Below, in pieces: positions 53,248-61,988 of a DNA stretch of 64,000 nucleotides (the first letter of the stretch is position 1; the number at the start of each line of letters is the position of its first letter). The stretch covers positions 167,813-231,812 of the forward strand of contig JANQPT010000019.1 of the NCBI GenBank assembly GCA_028285345.1, in the 5' to 3' direction. A model generated the notes under the pieces. That model had not been told where the DNA came from. It did not search any database and worked only from the letters and a program-made list of their open reading frames with translations. The translations under genes were made by a program, and so were the position numbers. Source of the stretch: Planctomycetales bacterium. Its GTDB lineage: Bacteria; Planctomycetota; Planctomycetia; Planctomycetales; Planctomycetaceae.

Positions 53248-54669
53248 TTAGGCATGGGCGAGCTCAACCCCCATCCGTCGTAACTGCCGCCGCACCAGTT
53301 GCGTCACAAACCGGGCGGTGTCTCTGTGATGGATCAGTGTCAGCGGGATCGATTTGTCGCCGGATTGGACGACACAGGCTCCCGCGTCGGATGGGCCCGA
53401 CTGATGGTGTCCGCCGCGTATTCGGGACTTCTCCTCGCTGGCGTCCGCTAATTTGACTCGCGAGATCTCCGTGGTCGGGGCACTCTTGCTGCGGCCCAAC
53501 AGTCCCAAATGGTAGCGGGCCTTGAGTCGTTCCGGCGTCAAATCGACGGTGATCCGGCCGCGAATGAAAAACAGGCCGAAACTGATTGGGATCAAGCCAC
53601 CCAACATAAATGGAACCGCAAACAGCGCGTCGAACAAATTGACTTCGTCCGCCGGCAAGAGTTGGCCCAAAGCCACCGCCAGAAAGATTCCGCTGAAGAC
53701 TATCGTCACACCGAGAATAATCCACCCCGCGAACGGATGCGCGCAGCTCGGCAGCGAGAATCGCAAATGGTCGTCGGTCTGCTCCAAGATGGTGACTTCC
53801 GGCGGCTGCGGAATCTCCGCGCTGTCGAGGTCCTCCTCCACCGCGGCGCTTGTGGCACCAGGGGCGGAAAGCGAAATGCGGTGGCCGCAGTCCTGGCAAT
53901 AGGTTTCCGTATCGTCAGGATCGAGCGGGTCCAAGCGTGCGCCGCAACTGGAACAAAACTTGGGCGGCTCGGCGGGGGCATCTTTGTCCGGATAGGGATG
54001 CAGAAACTCATTGATGCGGTCGACCAGCCAGTTCTTTTCATCCCGATTGAGTGCCGTGCCGAACTTCGCGGTCTTCTCCTGGCCCTCGATTTCGATGCGG
54101 TAGACCGGATTGTCGTTTTCCTTGTAGGACTCGACCAATTCCGCCCGCGAGCCGGACGTCAAATTGATCGTCTTCATCTTCTTGCGGCCGAACAGCACGC
54201 GCTGAATCACCAGACGCTGCGGTTCGAGCAGCAGAAACAGCCGTTCAAACTTGGCTTTGATCCACCAGATCGCCAAGCCGAGACCGATGATCCAGAACAA
54301 GCTGATAAACGCAAAAACTCCCAGGATCGTGCGCCAATCTTCGTTCGCGTTGATCATGGCACCGACGAACATTCCGGTAAAGACCGTCATGAACCCGTTC
54401 CAGACCAGCGCGAAACAACCGATACTCGCCGCCCGCCCGCCGGGAATGTAAAACACCCGCCGCTGCGGCGTCGCTTCGACGACTTCGAGGATGCTTTTGG
54501 GCGGAACGGGCGGAAGCAGTACTTGCTCCTGTCCCGCATCCGTCGCAGGCGCAGGCCTCGAAAGCTGTGACAGTTCCACTCCACAAAACGGGCACTCGGA
54601 TCGCCCGCTGCTCTCGAAAAAATCGTCATCAAGATCGCTGGCGCAGGCAGGGCAGGTCAGATTCGGCAT
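53248..54669 (-). CDS. internally duplicated zinc-ribbon membrane protein, array member 5
   Basis: A 473-residue protein holding two copies of the family architecture. Copy 1: LTCPACASDL and CPFCGVEL, segment VVEATPQRRVFYIPG, hydrophobic segments (about 90-150), then LFLLLEPQRLVIQRVLFG. Copy 2: FCSSCGARLD and CQDCGHRIS, VTILEQTDDHLRFSLP, hydrophobic segments (WIILGVTIVFSGIFLAVALG and FMLGGLIPISFGLFFI), ITVDLTPERLKARY, and the tail ARFVTQLVRRQLRRMG. So the four-TM version may descend from a fusion of two array genes, or the short ones from its split. It heads the array in direction of transcription. Confidence 0.78.
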   Translation of the reverse strand: MPNLTCPACASDLDDDFFESSGRSECPFCGVELSQLSRPAPATDAGQEQVLLPPVPPKSILEVVEATPQRRVFYIPGGRAASIGCFALVWNGFMTVFTGMFVGAMINANEDWRTILGVFAFISLFWIIGLGLAIWWIKAKFERLFLLLEPQRLVIQRVLFGRKKMKTINLTSGSRAELVESYKENDNPVYRIEIEGQEKTAKFGTALNRDEKNWLVDRINEFLHPYPDKDAPAEPPKFCSSCGARLDPLDPDDTETYCQDCGHRISLSAPGATSAAVEEDLDSAEIPQPPEVTILEQTDDHLRFSLPSCAHPFAGWIILGVTIVFSGIFLAVALGQLLPADEVNLFDALFAVPFMLGGLIPISFGLFFIRGRITVDLTPERLKARYHLGLLGRSKSAPTTEISRVKLADASEEKSRIRGGHHQSGPSDAGACVVQSGDKSIPLTLIHHRDTARFVTQLVRRQLRRMGVELAHA

Positions 54670-54811
54670 CGATTCGGTCTGTGGAGTACGTGGTGGAGCC
54701 GGGGAGGACAGAGTCGCTGGCGAAATGAGATTTTAACCACGAATCGCGTGTTTGAAATCCCACCAAGGGACTGTTCCTCAACTTTCACAACGCCCTAACA
54801 TACCGTTCGGA

Positions 54812-56179
54812 TCACTCCGACAGGCCGTCTTCCCGCAAGCGGTCGATCATTTTGTCGAATGCGTCGATTGTGCGGGTGACGTCCTCATCGGTATGGGCGG
54901 CAGAGGTCATCGCCTTCCAGCCGAAGTAATCGACCCCTTCCAGCAACAGCGCGGTCCGAAACGCGCACGTCAGCCGGCGGTCCTGCGACACGTCGAGCAA
55001 TTCCAGCTGATTTTCGTGCGGGATGAACTCATCACCGTCGGGACGCGGCCCGTGATAGTTGGGTAGGATATTGACCGCCGAAAATTCGCCGTAGGCGACC
55101 CAGGGAGCGCTCTTGCGGGTGAAGACTTCGTTAATGCCCGCGCGGAGCCGCTGGCCGACTTCATTCGCATGGTCGCACGGCTGACCGGTGGAGACGATTT
55201 CCAGCGCCGCGGTCCCGGCTGCGGCGGAGAGCGGATTGCCATTGAACGTGCCGGGGTGTTTCATCTTCTTGCCGTGCTGATTGTCGAACTGCAGCGCGTC
55301 CATCAGATCCGCGCGGCCCGCCAAAGCTCCGCCCGGCAGCCCGCCGGCAAGAATTTTCGCCATTGTCGTCAGATCGGGTGTGAAACCGTAGTACCCTTGA
55401 GACCCGCCCGGGTGGACGCGAAAACCGGTAATCACCTCGTCGCTCACCAGGATCACGCCCTTCTTGGCAGTCAACTCGCGCAAGCCGCAGAGGAACTCGC
55501 CCCGCACCGGCACGGTGCCAAAATGCCCGCCGGTCGCCTCGACGAAAACGCAGGCAGGGTCCTGTTCGTCGATCGCGCGTTCCACCGCCGCCAAGTCATT
55601 GGGCGGGACAATCACCAAGTCGCCCATCACGCCGTCCGTCACGCCCGGCATGGCGTAGCTCGCGACGTCGTGCGGGGCGTCGGCGCCGGGAATCAACCCG
55701 TCGTGCCAGCCGTGAAAATGCCCGGCAAACTTGATCACCTTGGTCTTGCCGCTGACGATCCGTGAAATCCGCAGCGCCATCAGCGTCGCTTCGGTGCCGC
55801 TGTTGACGAAGCGGACCTTTTCCGCGCTGGGGACCAGCTTGATCACCCAATCCGCCCAATTCAGCTCCAGTTCGTGGCACGCTCCGTAGTGGGTGCCCAG
55901 TGCGGCCTGTTTTTGCACGGCGTCGACGACCGCGGGATGCCCGTGCCCCAACAGCAGAGCACCGTGCCCCATCCAATAGTCGATCAGCTCCGGCCCGTCG
56001 ACCGTCGTCTTGTGTGATCCGCCCGCGCGATTGACGTAGACGGGAAACGGCTCCAAATAGCGGCCGTCATGCGTCACCCCGCTGGGGAAGTTCGCACATC
56101 CGCGTTGATACAACTCCGCCGAAACCGGAAATGTCTCGCGATATTCCGCTTCCAACGTCTGGCTGACCGCTTGGCTCAT
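54812..56179 (-). CDS. class III aminotransferase, glutamate-1-semialdehyde aminomutase-like
   Basis: A 455-residue PLP enzyme of the GSA-aminomutase (HemL-like) subgroup. Blocks: FVNSGTEATLMALRISR, HFHGWHD, SDEVITGFRVHPGG (Asp247 contacts the PLP nitrogen) and TTMAKILAGGLPGGALAG with Lys275 binding PLP. True HemL normally has YHGHAD and PLGAYGG-like texts; here FHGWHDG is found, so it may be a paralogue acting on another amino-aldehyde. It is longer than HemL (about 430). Separated from the zinc-ribbon array by 140 nt and from the DUF3500 gene by a repeat element. Confidence 0.75.
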   Translation of the reverse strand: MSQAVSQTLEAEYRETFPVSAELYQRGCANFPSGVTHDGRYLEPFPVYVNRAGGSHKTTVDGPELIDYWMGHGALLLGHGHPAVVDAVQKQAALGTHYGACHELELNWADWVIKLVPSAEKVRFVNSGTEATLMALRISRIVSGKTKVIKFAGHFHGWHDGLIPGADAPHDVASYAMPGVTDGVMGDLVIVPPNDLAAVERAIDEQDPACVFVEATGGHFGTVPVRGEFLCGLRELTAKKGVILVSDEVITGFRVHPGGSQGYYGFTPDLTTMAKILAGGLPGGALAGRADLMDALQFDNQHGKKMKHPGTFNGNPLSAAAGTAALEIVSTGQPCDHANEVGQRLRAGINEVFTRKSAPWVAYGEFSAVNILPNYHGPRPDGDEFIPHENQLELLDVSQDRRLTCAFRTALLLEGVDYFGWKAMTSAAHTDEDVTRTIDAFDKMIDRLREDGLSE

Positions 56180-56264
56180 GAGCAGACCTCAGTAGAAAGT
56201 AGGGTCCGTCGATAGGTAGATAACTGAGGCCGTCCGGGAATTCGAATCACCAAATAAAGCGTAT

Positions 56265-56341
56265 TTTGGGAGGGCGAGGCTCCCGCCGAGCCGAACACGT
56301 TCTCAAAAATGCGGCTCAGCAGGAGCTTCGCCCTCCCAATT
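56265..56341. repeat. inverted-repeat element, TTGGGAGGGCGAGGCTCC type
   Basis: Left arm TTGGGAGGGCGAGGCTCCCG then CCGAGCCG (56266-56293) and right arm CGGCTCAGCAGGAGCTTCGC then CCTCCCAATT (56312-56341) are inverted copies with an 18-bp spacer. It lies between HemL-like and DUF3500 genes. This type is familiar from planctomycete intergenic DNA. Confidence 0.6.
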
Positions 56342-56455
56342 CCTGGACTCCCTCAAATAACTTGCTTTCCGTTGCCGGGGAGCACTGCGGGCTGCCGGAT
56401 CATTCGTGGGTTGCGACGCAACACGCAAATCATTAGCCGATCATCCCAGGCGTCG

Positions 56456-57481
56456 CTACCTCTTCTTGAGCGGAATATCAAAATCGCCCGTCAGATCGCG
56501 CCACACGGCGTGAATATGATTGGCCGAGTTTTGCGTGTTGTTGTACTCGATAATAAACGACGGCCCCTGGATGCGATAGGCGTGCGGCTCGTTGCGCTGT
56601 CGACCGCCCCACCAGGCCGCGTAAATCAAACGTGGTCCAGCCGCCTCAATTCTTGCGCGCCGTTGCTGCGCGACATCGGCGGGAATATTGCGGAGATATT
56701 CGTCAATCACGGCCACCAGCAACTCACGCTGTGCCTTGCTCATTTCACTGTAGGCCAATCCAACCGGATCGGTGACCACTGGTTGGGCTTCGCCCGCGCC
56801 GCGGATGTCTCGGTCCGCCTCTTTCGAAATCCAGATTTTCTTCAGTTGTTCCGGCGTGCTCGAATTGACCAATTCGCGGACCAGGTCCTCTTCGGCGGCC
56901 AGCACGCGGATCTCGCGGCCCGGTCCGGCGTTGATGTAGCCAGGATTGGCGCCGAAAAACTCGGGCGTGCTGGAGACGACTTCTCCGTCGTCGATGACAT
57001 AGTTCAGCGAGAGGTGATGTCCCTCGACGCGCCAGCCCCACTTGCCCAACTCAGAGGGCGTGCCGAAGATGCTGATGTAATACTTGCCGGGATCGCGCCG
57101 CGAGCGCCGTTTTTCACGGTCGCCTTCCTCGATCAGGTACAGCACTTCCTCCAGGCTCATCACATCCAACGCCTGGGTATAGCCGGCTTCGGAGAGTCCG
57201 CTGCGGATCAAGTCGTGCGCGGCGGTTAAGGTGTCTCCTTCGAGATCCTTGAGCGGCAGTCCTTTTCGCTCCCGGGGGATGAAGTGCCAGTTGAGGCGTT
57301 CTTTGTCATCGTAGGTAAAACTGGCCTGGCCACGCTGTGTCGCGTTGAGGTTCCTGCGGAACCGCTGTGCGGCGGAGATCATGGTCTGTCCGGAAGGCTC
57401 CTCGCGAGCCGCACCCGCCCAGAGCAAGCTCCCCATCGCGCCGGCACACAATACGGCGATGATCGGTTTGGTCGTACTCAT
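56456..57481 (-). CDS. DUF3500 family exported protein
   Basis: A 341-residue exported protein: signal peptide (about 1-25, IIAVLCAGAMGSLLWAGAA), then the DUF3500 pattern: FTYDDKERLNWHFIPRERKG near the N-terminus, YYISIFGTPSELGKWGWRVE, HHLSLNY, and at the end SFIIEYNNTQNSANHIHAVWRD with TGDFDIPLKKR. The conserved His/Trp/Arg clusters suggest a binding or catalytic site, but the family has no known function. Length is typical. It is on its own, on the same strand as the HemL-like gene but separated by a repeat. Confidence 0.88.
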   Translation of the reverse strand: MSTTKPIIAVLCAGAMGSLLWAGAAREEPSGQTMISAAQRFRRNLNATQRGQASFTYDDKERLNWHFIPRERKGLPLKDLEGDTLTAAHDLIRSGLSEAGYTQALDVMSLEEVLYLIEEGDREKRRSRRDPGKYYISIFGTPSELGKWGWRVEGHHLSLNYVIDDGEVVSSTPEFFGANPGYINAGPGREIRVLAAEEDLVRELVNSSTPEQLKKIWISKEADRDIRGAGEAQPVVTDPVGLAYSEMSKAQRELLVAVIDEYLRNIPADVAQQRRARIEAAGPRLIYAAWWGGRQRNEPHAYRIQGPSFIIEYNNTQNSANHIHAVWRDLTGDFDIPLKKR

Positions 57482-57607
57482 GTGGGATTCCTCGCATCAA
57501 TGAGAGAATAAGTCAATAAACTTTGATGTATGAGAGTTGCGGCGTCTCGCTCTTGATTTCAGTTTGAGGCGGCGCCGCCCACGATATGACTCGATCAATG
57601 TATATGA

Positions 57608-57955
57608 TTAACCGGGTGGCCAGGTCAGATTCCTGCCACCAAGCAAGTGCACGTGCAAATGGTCGACAGTTTGACCCGCCTCGGGTCCGTTATTGACCAC
57701 GAGCCGAAATCCGCCGTCGAGTTCCAGTTGACGCGCCAAATCGCGGGCGACCAGCAGCAAGTGACCCGCCAACTCCGCATCGCTATCTTCCAGATCGGCG
57801 ACCGAAGGGATCTCCCGTTTCGGTATGACCAGCACATGAGTCGGTGCTTGCGGACTGATGTCGCGAAACGCCAGACAAAGCTCGTCTTCATAGACGATGT
57901 CGGCCGGCAGTTCTTTGTCGATGATCTTCTTGAAGATTGTCTTTTCGGCGTCCAT
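57608..57955 (-). CDS. HIT family (histidine triad) nucleotide-binding protein
   Basis: A 115-residue HIT protein of the HINT branch, which hydrolyses AMP-amidates and AMP-lysine-like adducts. The triad is DHLHVHLLGG with His99, His101 and His103; FRDISPQAPTHVLVIPKREI (30-49) is the other signature. The C-terminus (NLTWPPG) is the classic HINT ending. The ATG at 57955 has GAGGAGGTG upstream; the open frame up to 58132 is not used. Confidence 0.93.
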   Translation of the reverse strand: MDAEKTIFKKIIDKELPADIVYEDELCLAFRDISPQAPTHVLVIPKREIPSVADLEDSDAELAGHLLLVARDLARQLELDGGFRLVVNNGPEAGQTVDHLHVHLLGGRNLTWPPG

Positions 57956-58828
57956 CTTCCCCACCTCCTCCAAGTTCTTGCAGCAGGATTCAGCGAGCGT
58001 ACCAAATCTACAAGCTGATCTCAAATCGCTACCATCTGGGCGCCATTCCAGGGTCGTGGCTTCTCGACCGGATCTCCGAACGCGCTTGCAGCGAGTTTGT
58101 CTGCGAAAGCTTTGAGCCACAGATTCATGCAATTCCTAATGAATCCCAGGCCGACGACGACGGTGCAAACCGTACAATCAAACGCAGAGCCGCAGTGGCG
58201 GAGAGACGCTATGAACCACAGAGAAGGTTAAGTCGAAGAATTGCTTCTCGCGCAGATTCCTCGCCTCACACTCAGATTCTCTAAGCGTTCGATATTGACC
58301 GAATCGTCGCCAATGTCTGCTATCAGGCGGCAAATCAATTCAGCTCTCTGCCTCCCTGCGCCACCGCGACTCAGCGTTTCTTCCATCAAACCGTTGTCAA
58401 CCCGGCAGATCGTGCAGCGACGTGAGATCTTGGTCTATCTCGTTTCAGCTGAAACGCTCTCCACCAATGACGGTCTGCCGGCACGGTGGCACCTTTGAAT
58501 CCAAGCGTTCGTATCCAGCATCGCTACTTGAGCTATTCAACTCAATCCGCAAACTCAACGAGATTACCAATCGGCGACTCATTTGATGCACATTCCGTGG
58601 ATCAGGGAGTCGGCGCATGGGGGTCTAGGGAACATAAATAGATGCGCCCGTTTGATCGTGCATTGGTGTGCCGAACTCCTGCCGCAATCCATAAAACCGC
58701 TCGATCCGGGGAATCAGTCTAACCGATAGCATCGATCAAACCGTTAAAGTTGACAGTCCGCGGTCCAGCGCTGCCGGAACCCACATTGCTGATTTGCCCA
58801 AACGCAAATTCATGCAGAGGAGTTCGCC
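57956..58828. other. 873-bp intergenic region before the FadL-like gene
   Basis: No credible protein or RNA gene is seen, though the stretch separates the HIT gene (minus) from the FadL-like gene (plus), so divergent promoters are expected. Between about 58192 and 58375 there are degenerate inverted pieces (CAGTGGCGGAGAGACGC versus CTCCCTGCGCCACCGCG) akin to the CTCCGTGCCTCCGT repeat. GAGGAG at 58817-58822 is the FadL-like ribosome site. Confidence 0.5.
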
Positions 58829-60127
58829 ATGTTGAGGCAAATGCTGATCTTCTTAGTCTGCCTGTTTGTTGCATTGGCAAATGCCGATGTCGCAACAGCC
58901 CAGGGCCTCTATCTGCCAGGCGCCGGCGCCGTCAGCCGCTCCTTTGGAGGTGCGACAACAGCTGCCCCTTTGGATGCCGCCGGGGCTTTGCTCTGGAATC
59001 CCGCTGCAATGAGCGCGTTGCCGAATTCAGAGGTGATGTTCGGCTCCGAGTTCTTGATTTCCGATACTCACGTATCGAGTACAGTTCCTGCCGGATCCTT
59101 CGGCGGCTTCCCGCCGACCACTCGCTCGGGCACCACGCGCAGCGATAGCGGTGTGTCGGCTTTGCCGACGATCGCCCTGGTGTATAAACCGGAGGAATCT
59201 CCCTTCACCTACGGTGTGGGTGTGCTGTCAGCCGTGGGAGGTTCCGTCAATTTTCCGGGTAGCGATTCCAATCCGATCCTGACTCCGCAAAATCCGCCCG
59301 GCGGCGGCGGCACGCCTCCCTTTACGCTTGGGTTTGGCCCGCAAGCCGCCAGCTTAGCCCTGTTCTCCACGACGCCAAACGTCTCGATGCAAGTGACTGA
59401 TCGCCTGGTGGTCGGCGTCGGAGCCGCGGTGGATACGATGTTACTTAGCATCGATCCCGCGTTTTTCGGACCCCGCAATGCCAACGGCACATTTCCCGCT
59501 GCAACGCATTCCCGGCCGTTTTGGGGTGCCGGATTTCGAGTCGGTGCTCTTTACTCAACCCCCAGTTGCTGGGACTTCGGATTCTCTTACAATAGCCCCC
59601 GCTGGTACGAAACATTCCGTTTCAACTCCTCGGATGAGTTTGGCAATGCACAGGAGTTGGAACTAGCGCTCACGTTGCCGCAGATCTACTCCCTCGGGAC
59701 CGCTTACCGAGGCATCCCGCGAACAGTGCTGGCGGTTGATGTCCGCTATTTTGACTATCAGCGCACAAAGCTCTTCGGCGAAAGCGTCGTCGATGGAGGC
59801 GTCGACTGGAGCAGCATCTGGGCGGCTGCCGTCGGCGCGCAGTATCAAGTCAGTCAAACTATGACCGCGCGAATCGGGTACTCATACGGAGAAAACCCGG
59901 TCCCGGACGTGGCGACGCTGTTCAACACCCAGATCCCAGGCATCATCAAGCACACCATCGGCGTAGGTGCGACACAACGACTCACCAAGAATATCTCCGC
60001 TTCACTGGCGTATGTTCACGGTTTCCGCTCAGAAATCAGCGGCCCGATCCTGCAAATTCCGGGAACCAACGTCGCCCTCGACTCGGAATATGATTCGATC
60101 CTGTTTTCGGTGCACGTCAACTTCTGA
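58829..60127 (+). CDS. FadL/TodX-like outer membrane transport protein (OMPP1 family)
   Basis: A 432-residue outer-membrane barrel of the OMPP1/FadL/TodX family, which passes long-chain fatty acids or other hydrophobic compounds. Signal peptide MLRQMLIFLVCLFVALANA is followed by the plug start (GAGAVSRSFGGATTAAPLDA and LLWNPAAMSAL, equivalent to the family NPA motif). Alternating strands continue to the end, with C-terminal Phe in LFSVHVNF, as expected for BAM insertion. It has GAGGAG six bases before the ATG. Confidence 0.88.
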   Translation: MLRQMLIFLVCLFVALANADVATAQGLYLPGAGAVSRSFGGATTAAPLDAAGALLWNPAAMSALPNSEVMFGSEFLISDTHVSSTVPAGSFGGFPPTTRSGTTRSDSGVSALPTIALVYKPEESPFTYGVGVLSAVGGSVNFPGSDSNPILTPQNPPGGGGTPPFTLGFGPQAASLALFSTTPNVSMQVTDRLVVGVGAAVDTMLLSIDPAFFGPRNANGTFPAATHSRPFWGAGFRVGALYSTPSCWDFGFSYNSPRWYETFRFNSSDEFGNAQELELALTLPQIYSLGTAYRGIPRTVLAVDVRYFDYQRTKLFGESVVDGGVDWSSIWAAAVGAQYQVSQTMTARIGYSYGENPVPDVATLFNTQIPGIIKHTIGVGATQRLTKNISASLAYVHGFRSEISGPILQIPGTNVALDSEYDSILFSVHVNF

Positions 60128-60220
60128 AGACCGGACCCGCGTGAAAATCGCCGATCGTACGCGCATCGGCTCGTGGATTTGAGTTAATATAACATCACTC
60201 AAATCCTAACCGTGCGCGAA

Positions 60221-61900
60221 ATGACGATGAATGAGGAACGCGACGCCCGTTTGGCGGAATTGATCGACCAGTTGCTCACCCGCGCGCGCGATGGCGAACC
60301 GGTCGATATTGAACGCGTTGCAGCGGACGTCCCTGACATCGGCGATGAATTGCGGCGGTTGTGGACGACCGCCATGATCGCCGACGATTTGGGATCGGCC
60401 GCGGTCGATCTTATGCAGCTCGATCAGCAGCCAACGATCGACAGCCCTGCTGGTGAACCCGCCCCGCAAACAAGCGACTCGATGGTCGGCGCGGTCTTTG
60501 GCGACTACGAGCTACTGCAAGAACTCGGCAGAGGCGGGATGGGCGTCGTCTTCAAAGCCCGCCAATTGAGCTTGGGCCGGACGGTGGCGCTGAAGATGAT
60601 TCTGCGGGGCGAGTTAGCCTCGGACAACGATCTGGCGCGGTTTCGCGCTGAAACCGAAGCAGCCGCCCGATTGGATCACCCGCAGATTGTGCCGTTGTAC
60701 GAAGTGGGGGAGCATGCTGACCGGCCCTTTTTCAGCATGAAGTATATCGACGGCCGTACTTTGTCGCAGCGACTCTTGGAAGGGCCGATGTCGTCCCGCG
60801 AAACGGCAGAGTTGTTGTTGCCGGTCTGCAGGGCAATCGCCGCCGCCCATGAGCAGGGAGTGCTGCATCGCGACTTGAAGCCGGCCAATATCCTCATCGA
60901 CGGCAGTGGGAAGCCGCACGTCACCGACTTCGGGCTGGCCAAACGGATCAGCACTGAGGACTCTCAGCATCCTGCCGGCGCGAGTCTCACACAATCGGGC
61001 GCGATCTTGGGCAGCCCCAGTTACATGGCGCCCGAACAGGCGGCCGGCAATCGCGGCACAATCGGGCCGGCAAGCGATGTTTATAGCCTTGGAGCGGTGC
61101 TGTATCACATGCTGACGGGGCGTCCGCCGTTTCAAGCCGCGACGCCGGTCGATACGTTGTTGATGGTGCTCGAGCAAGATCCGCTGCCGCCGCGCGTGCT
61201 CAATCCGGCCGTCGACCCCGATTTGGAATTGATTGCGCTCAAGTGCCTGCAGAAACCGAGCGACCTGCGCTATCAGTCCGCCGAATCCTTAGGTGACGAT
61301 TTGCAGGCATTTCTCAAAAACGAGCCGATCTCCGCGCGCTCCTCGCATATCACCGCGATTGTGGGACGCGTGTTTCGCGAAACGCACCATGCCGCCGTGT
61401 TGGAGAATTGGGGTCTGCTCTGGATGTGGCACAGCTTGGTGCTGCTCGTGTTGTGTCTGCTGACCAATTGGATGCAGTTGCAGGATGTGCAATCCCGATT
61501 GCCGTACCTCGCGGCCTGGGTGTTGGGTTTGGGAGCTTGGGCCGCCGTTTTCTGGAATCTCCGCCGCCGCGCCGGTCCGATCACCTTTGTCGAACGGCAA
61601 GTGGCGCACGTGTGGGGCGCGAGTATGGCCGCGAGTACGTTGCTGTACTACGTTGAATATCTGATGGATCTGCCGGTACTCGAGTTGTCTCCGGTATTGG
61701 GCCTGATTTCGGGAATGGTCTTCACCGTCAAAGCGGGGATCTTATCAGGCAAATTTTACGTGCAGGCCGTTGCGCTCTATGCAACCGCAGCGGTGATGGC
61801 TTGGTTTCCAACCTACGCCGTCGCTATTTTTGGATTTGTCTCCGCCATCTGCTTCTTTGCGCCCGGATGGGAGTACTACTGGCGGCAGCGCAGCGCGTAA
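60221..61900 (+). CDS. membrane-anchored serine/threonine protein kinase
   Basis: A 559-residue Hanks-type kinase. Residues about 1-90 form a lead with an acidic and helical stretch (DARLAELIDQLLTRARDGE), usual for planctomycete kinases. The kinase domain (about 96-360) has GRGGMGVV, VALK (Lys125), HRDLKPANI (216-224), DFG (236-238) and the activation loop ending in SPSYMAPEQA. After it, about five hydrophobic segments (about 395-555) anchor it; no PASTA or WD40 sensor follows. A signalling role at the membrane is clear, the substrate unknown. Start at the ATG at 60221; GTG at 60212 is in frame. Confidence 0.92.
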   Translation: MTMNEERDARLAELIDQLLTRARDGEPVDIERVAADVPDIGDELRRLWTTAMIADDLGSAAVDLMQLDQQPTIDSPAGEPAPQTSDSMVGAVFGDYELLQELGRGGMGVVFKARQLSLGRTVALKMILRGELASDNDLARFRAETEAAARLDHPQIVPLYEVGEHADRPFFSMKYIDGRTLSQRLLEGPMSSRETAELLLPVCRAIAAAHEQGVLHRDLKPANILIDGSGKPHVTDFGLAKRISTEDSQHPAGASLTQSGAILGSPSYMAPEQAAGNRGTIGPASDVYSLGAVLYHMLTGRPPFQAATPVDTLLMVLEQDPLPPRVLNPAVDPDLELIALKCLQKPSDLRYQSAESLGDDLQAFLKNEPISARSSHITAIVGRVFRETHHAAVLENWGLLWMWHSLVLLVLCLLTNWMQLQDVQSRLPYLAAWVLGLGAWAAVFWNLRRRAGPITFVERQVAHVWGASMAASTLLYYVEYLMDLPVLELSPVLGLISGMVFTVKAGILSGKFYVQAVALYATAAVMAWFPTYAVAIFGFVSAICFFAPGWEYYWRQRSA

Positions 61901-61923
61901 TGGTTGTCGAACTGACGCTACAC

Positions 61924-61959
61924 AAAAGTAACCCGACGGAACCAGTGGTCCGCCGGGTT
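61924..61959 (-). terminator. candidate intrinsic terminator between kinase and repeat-protein genes
   Basis: On the minus strand AACCCGGCGG and CCGTCGGGTT pair (one mismatch) around a 10-nt loop, followed by ACTTTTG. It lies about 30 nt after the stop codon of the minus-strand gene, and may also end the kinase transcript. Confidence 0.6.
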
Positions 61960-61988
61960 GCGTTAACACAGTTGCGAATGAGATTTCG

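Noticed and set aside
58241..58498. Plus-strand frame of 85 codons in the long gap before the FadL-like gene
   Set aside because: No ribosome site, poor codon use and part of a degenerate repeat region.
57956..58828. Possible tRNA or structured RNA gene
   Set aside because: I read the gap for cloverleaf arms (GGTTCRA-type T-loop, CCA end) and found none.
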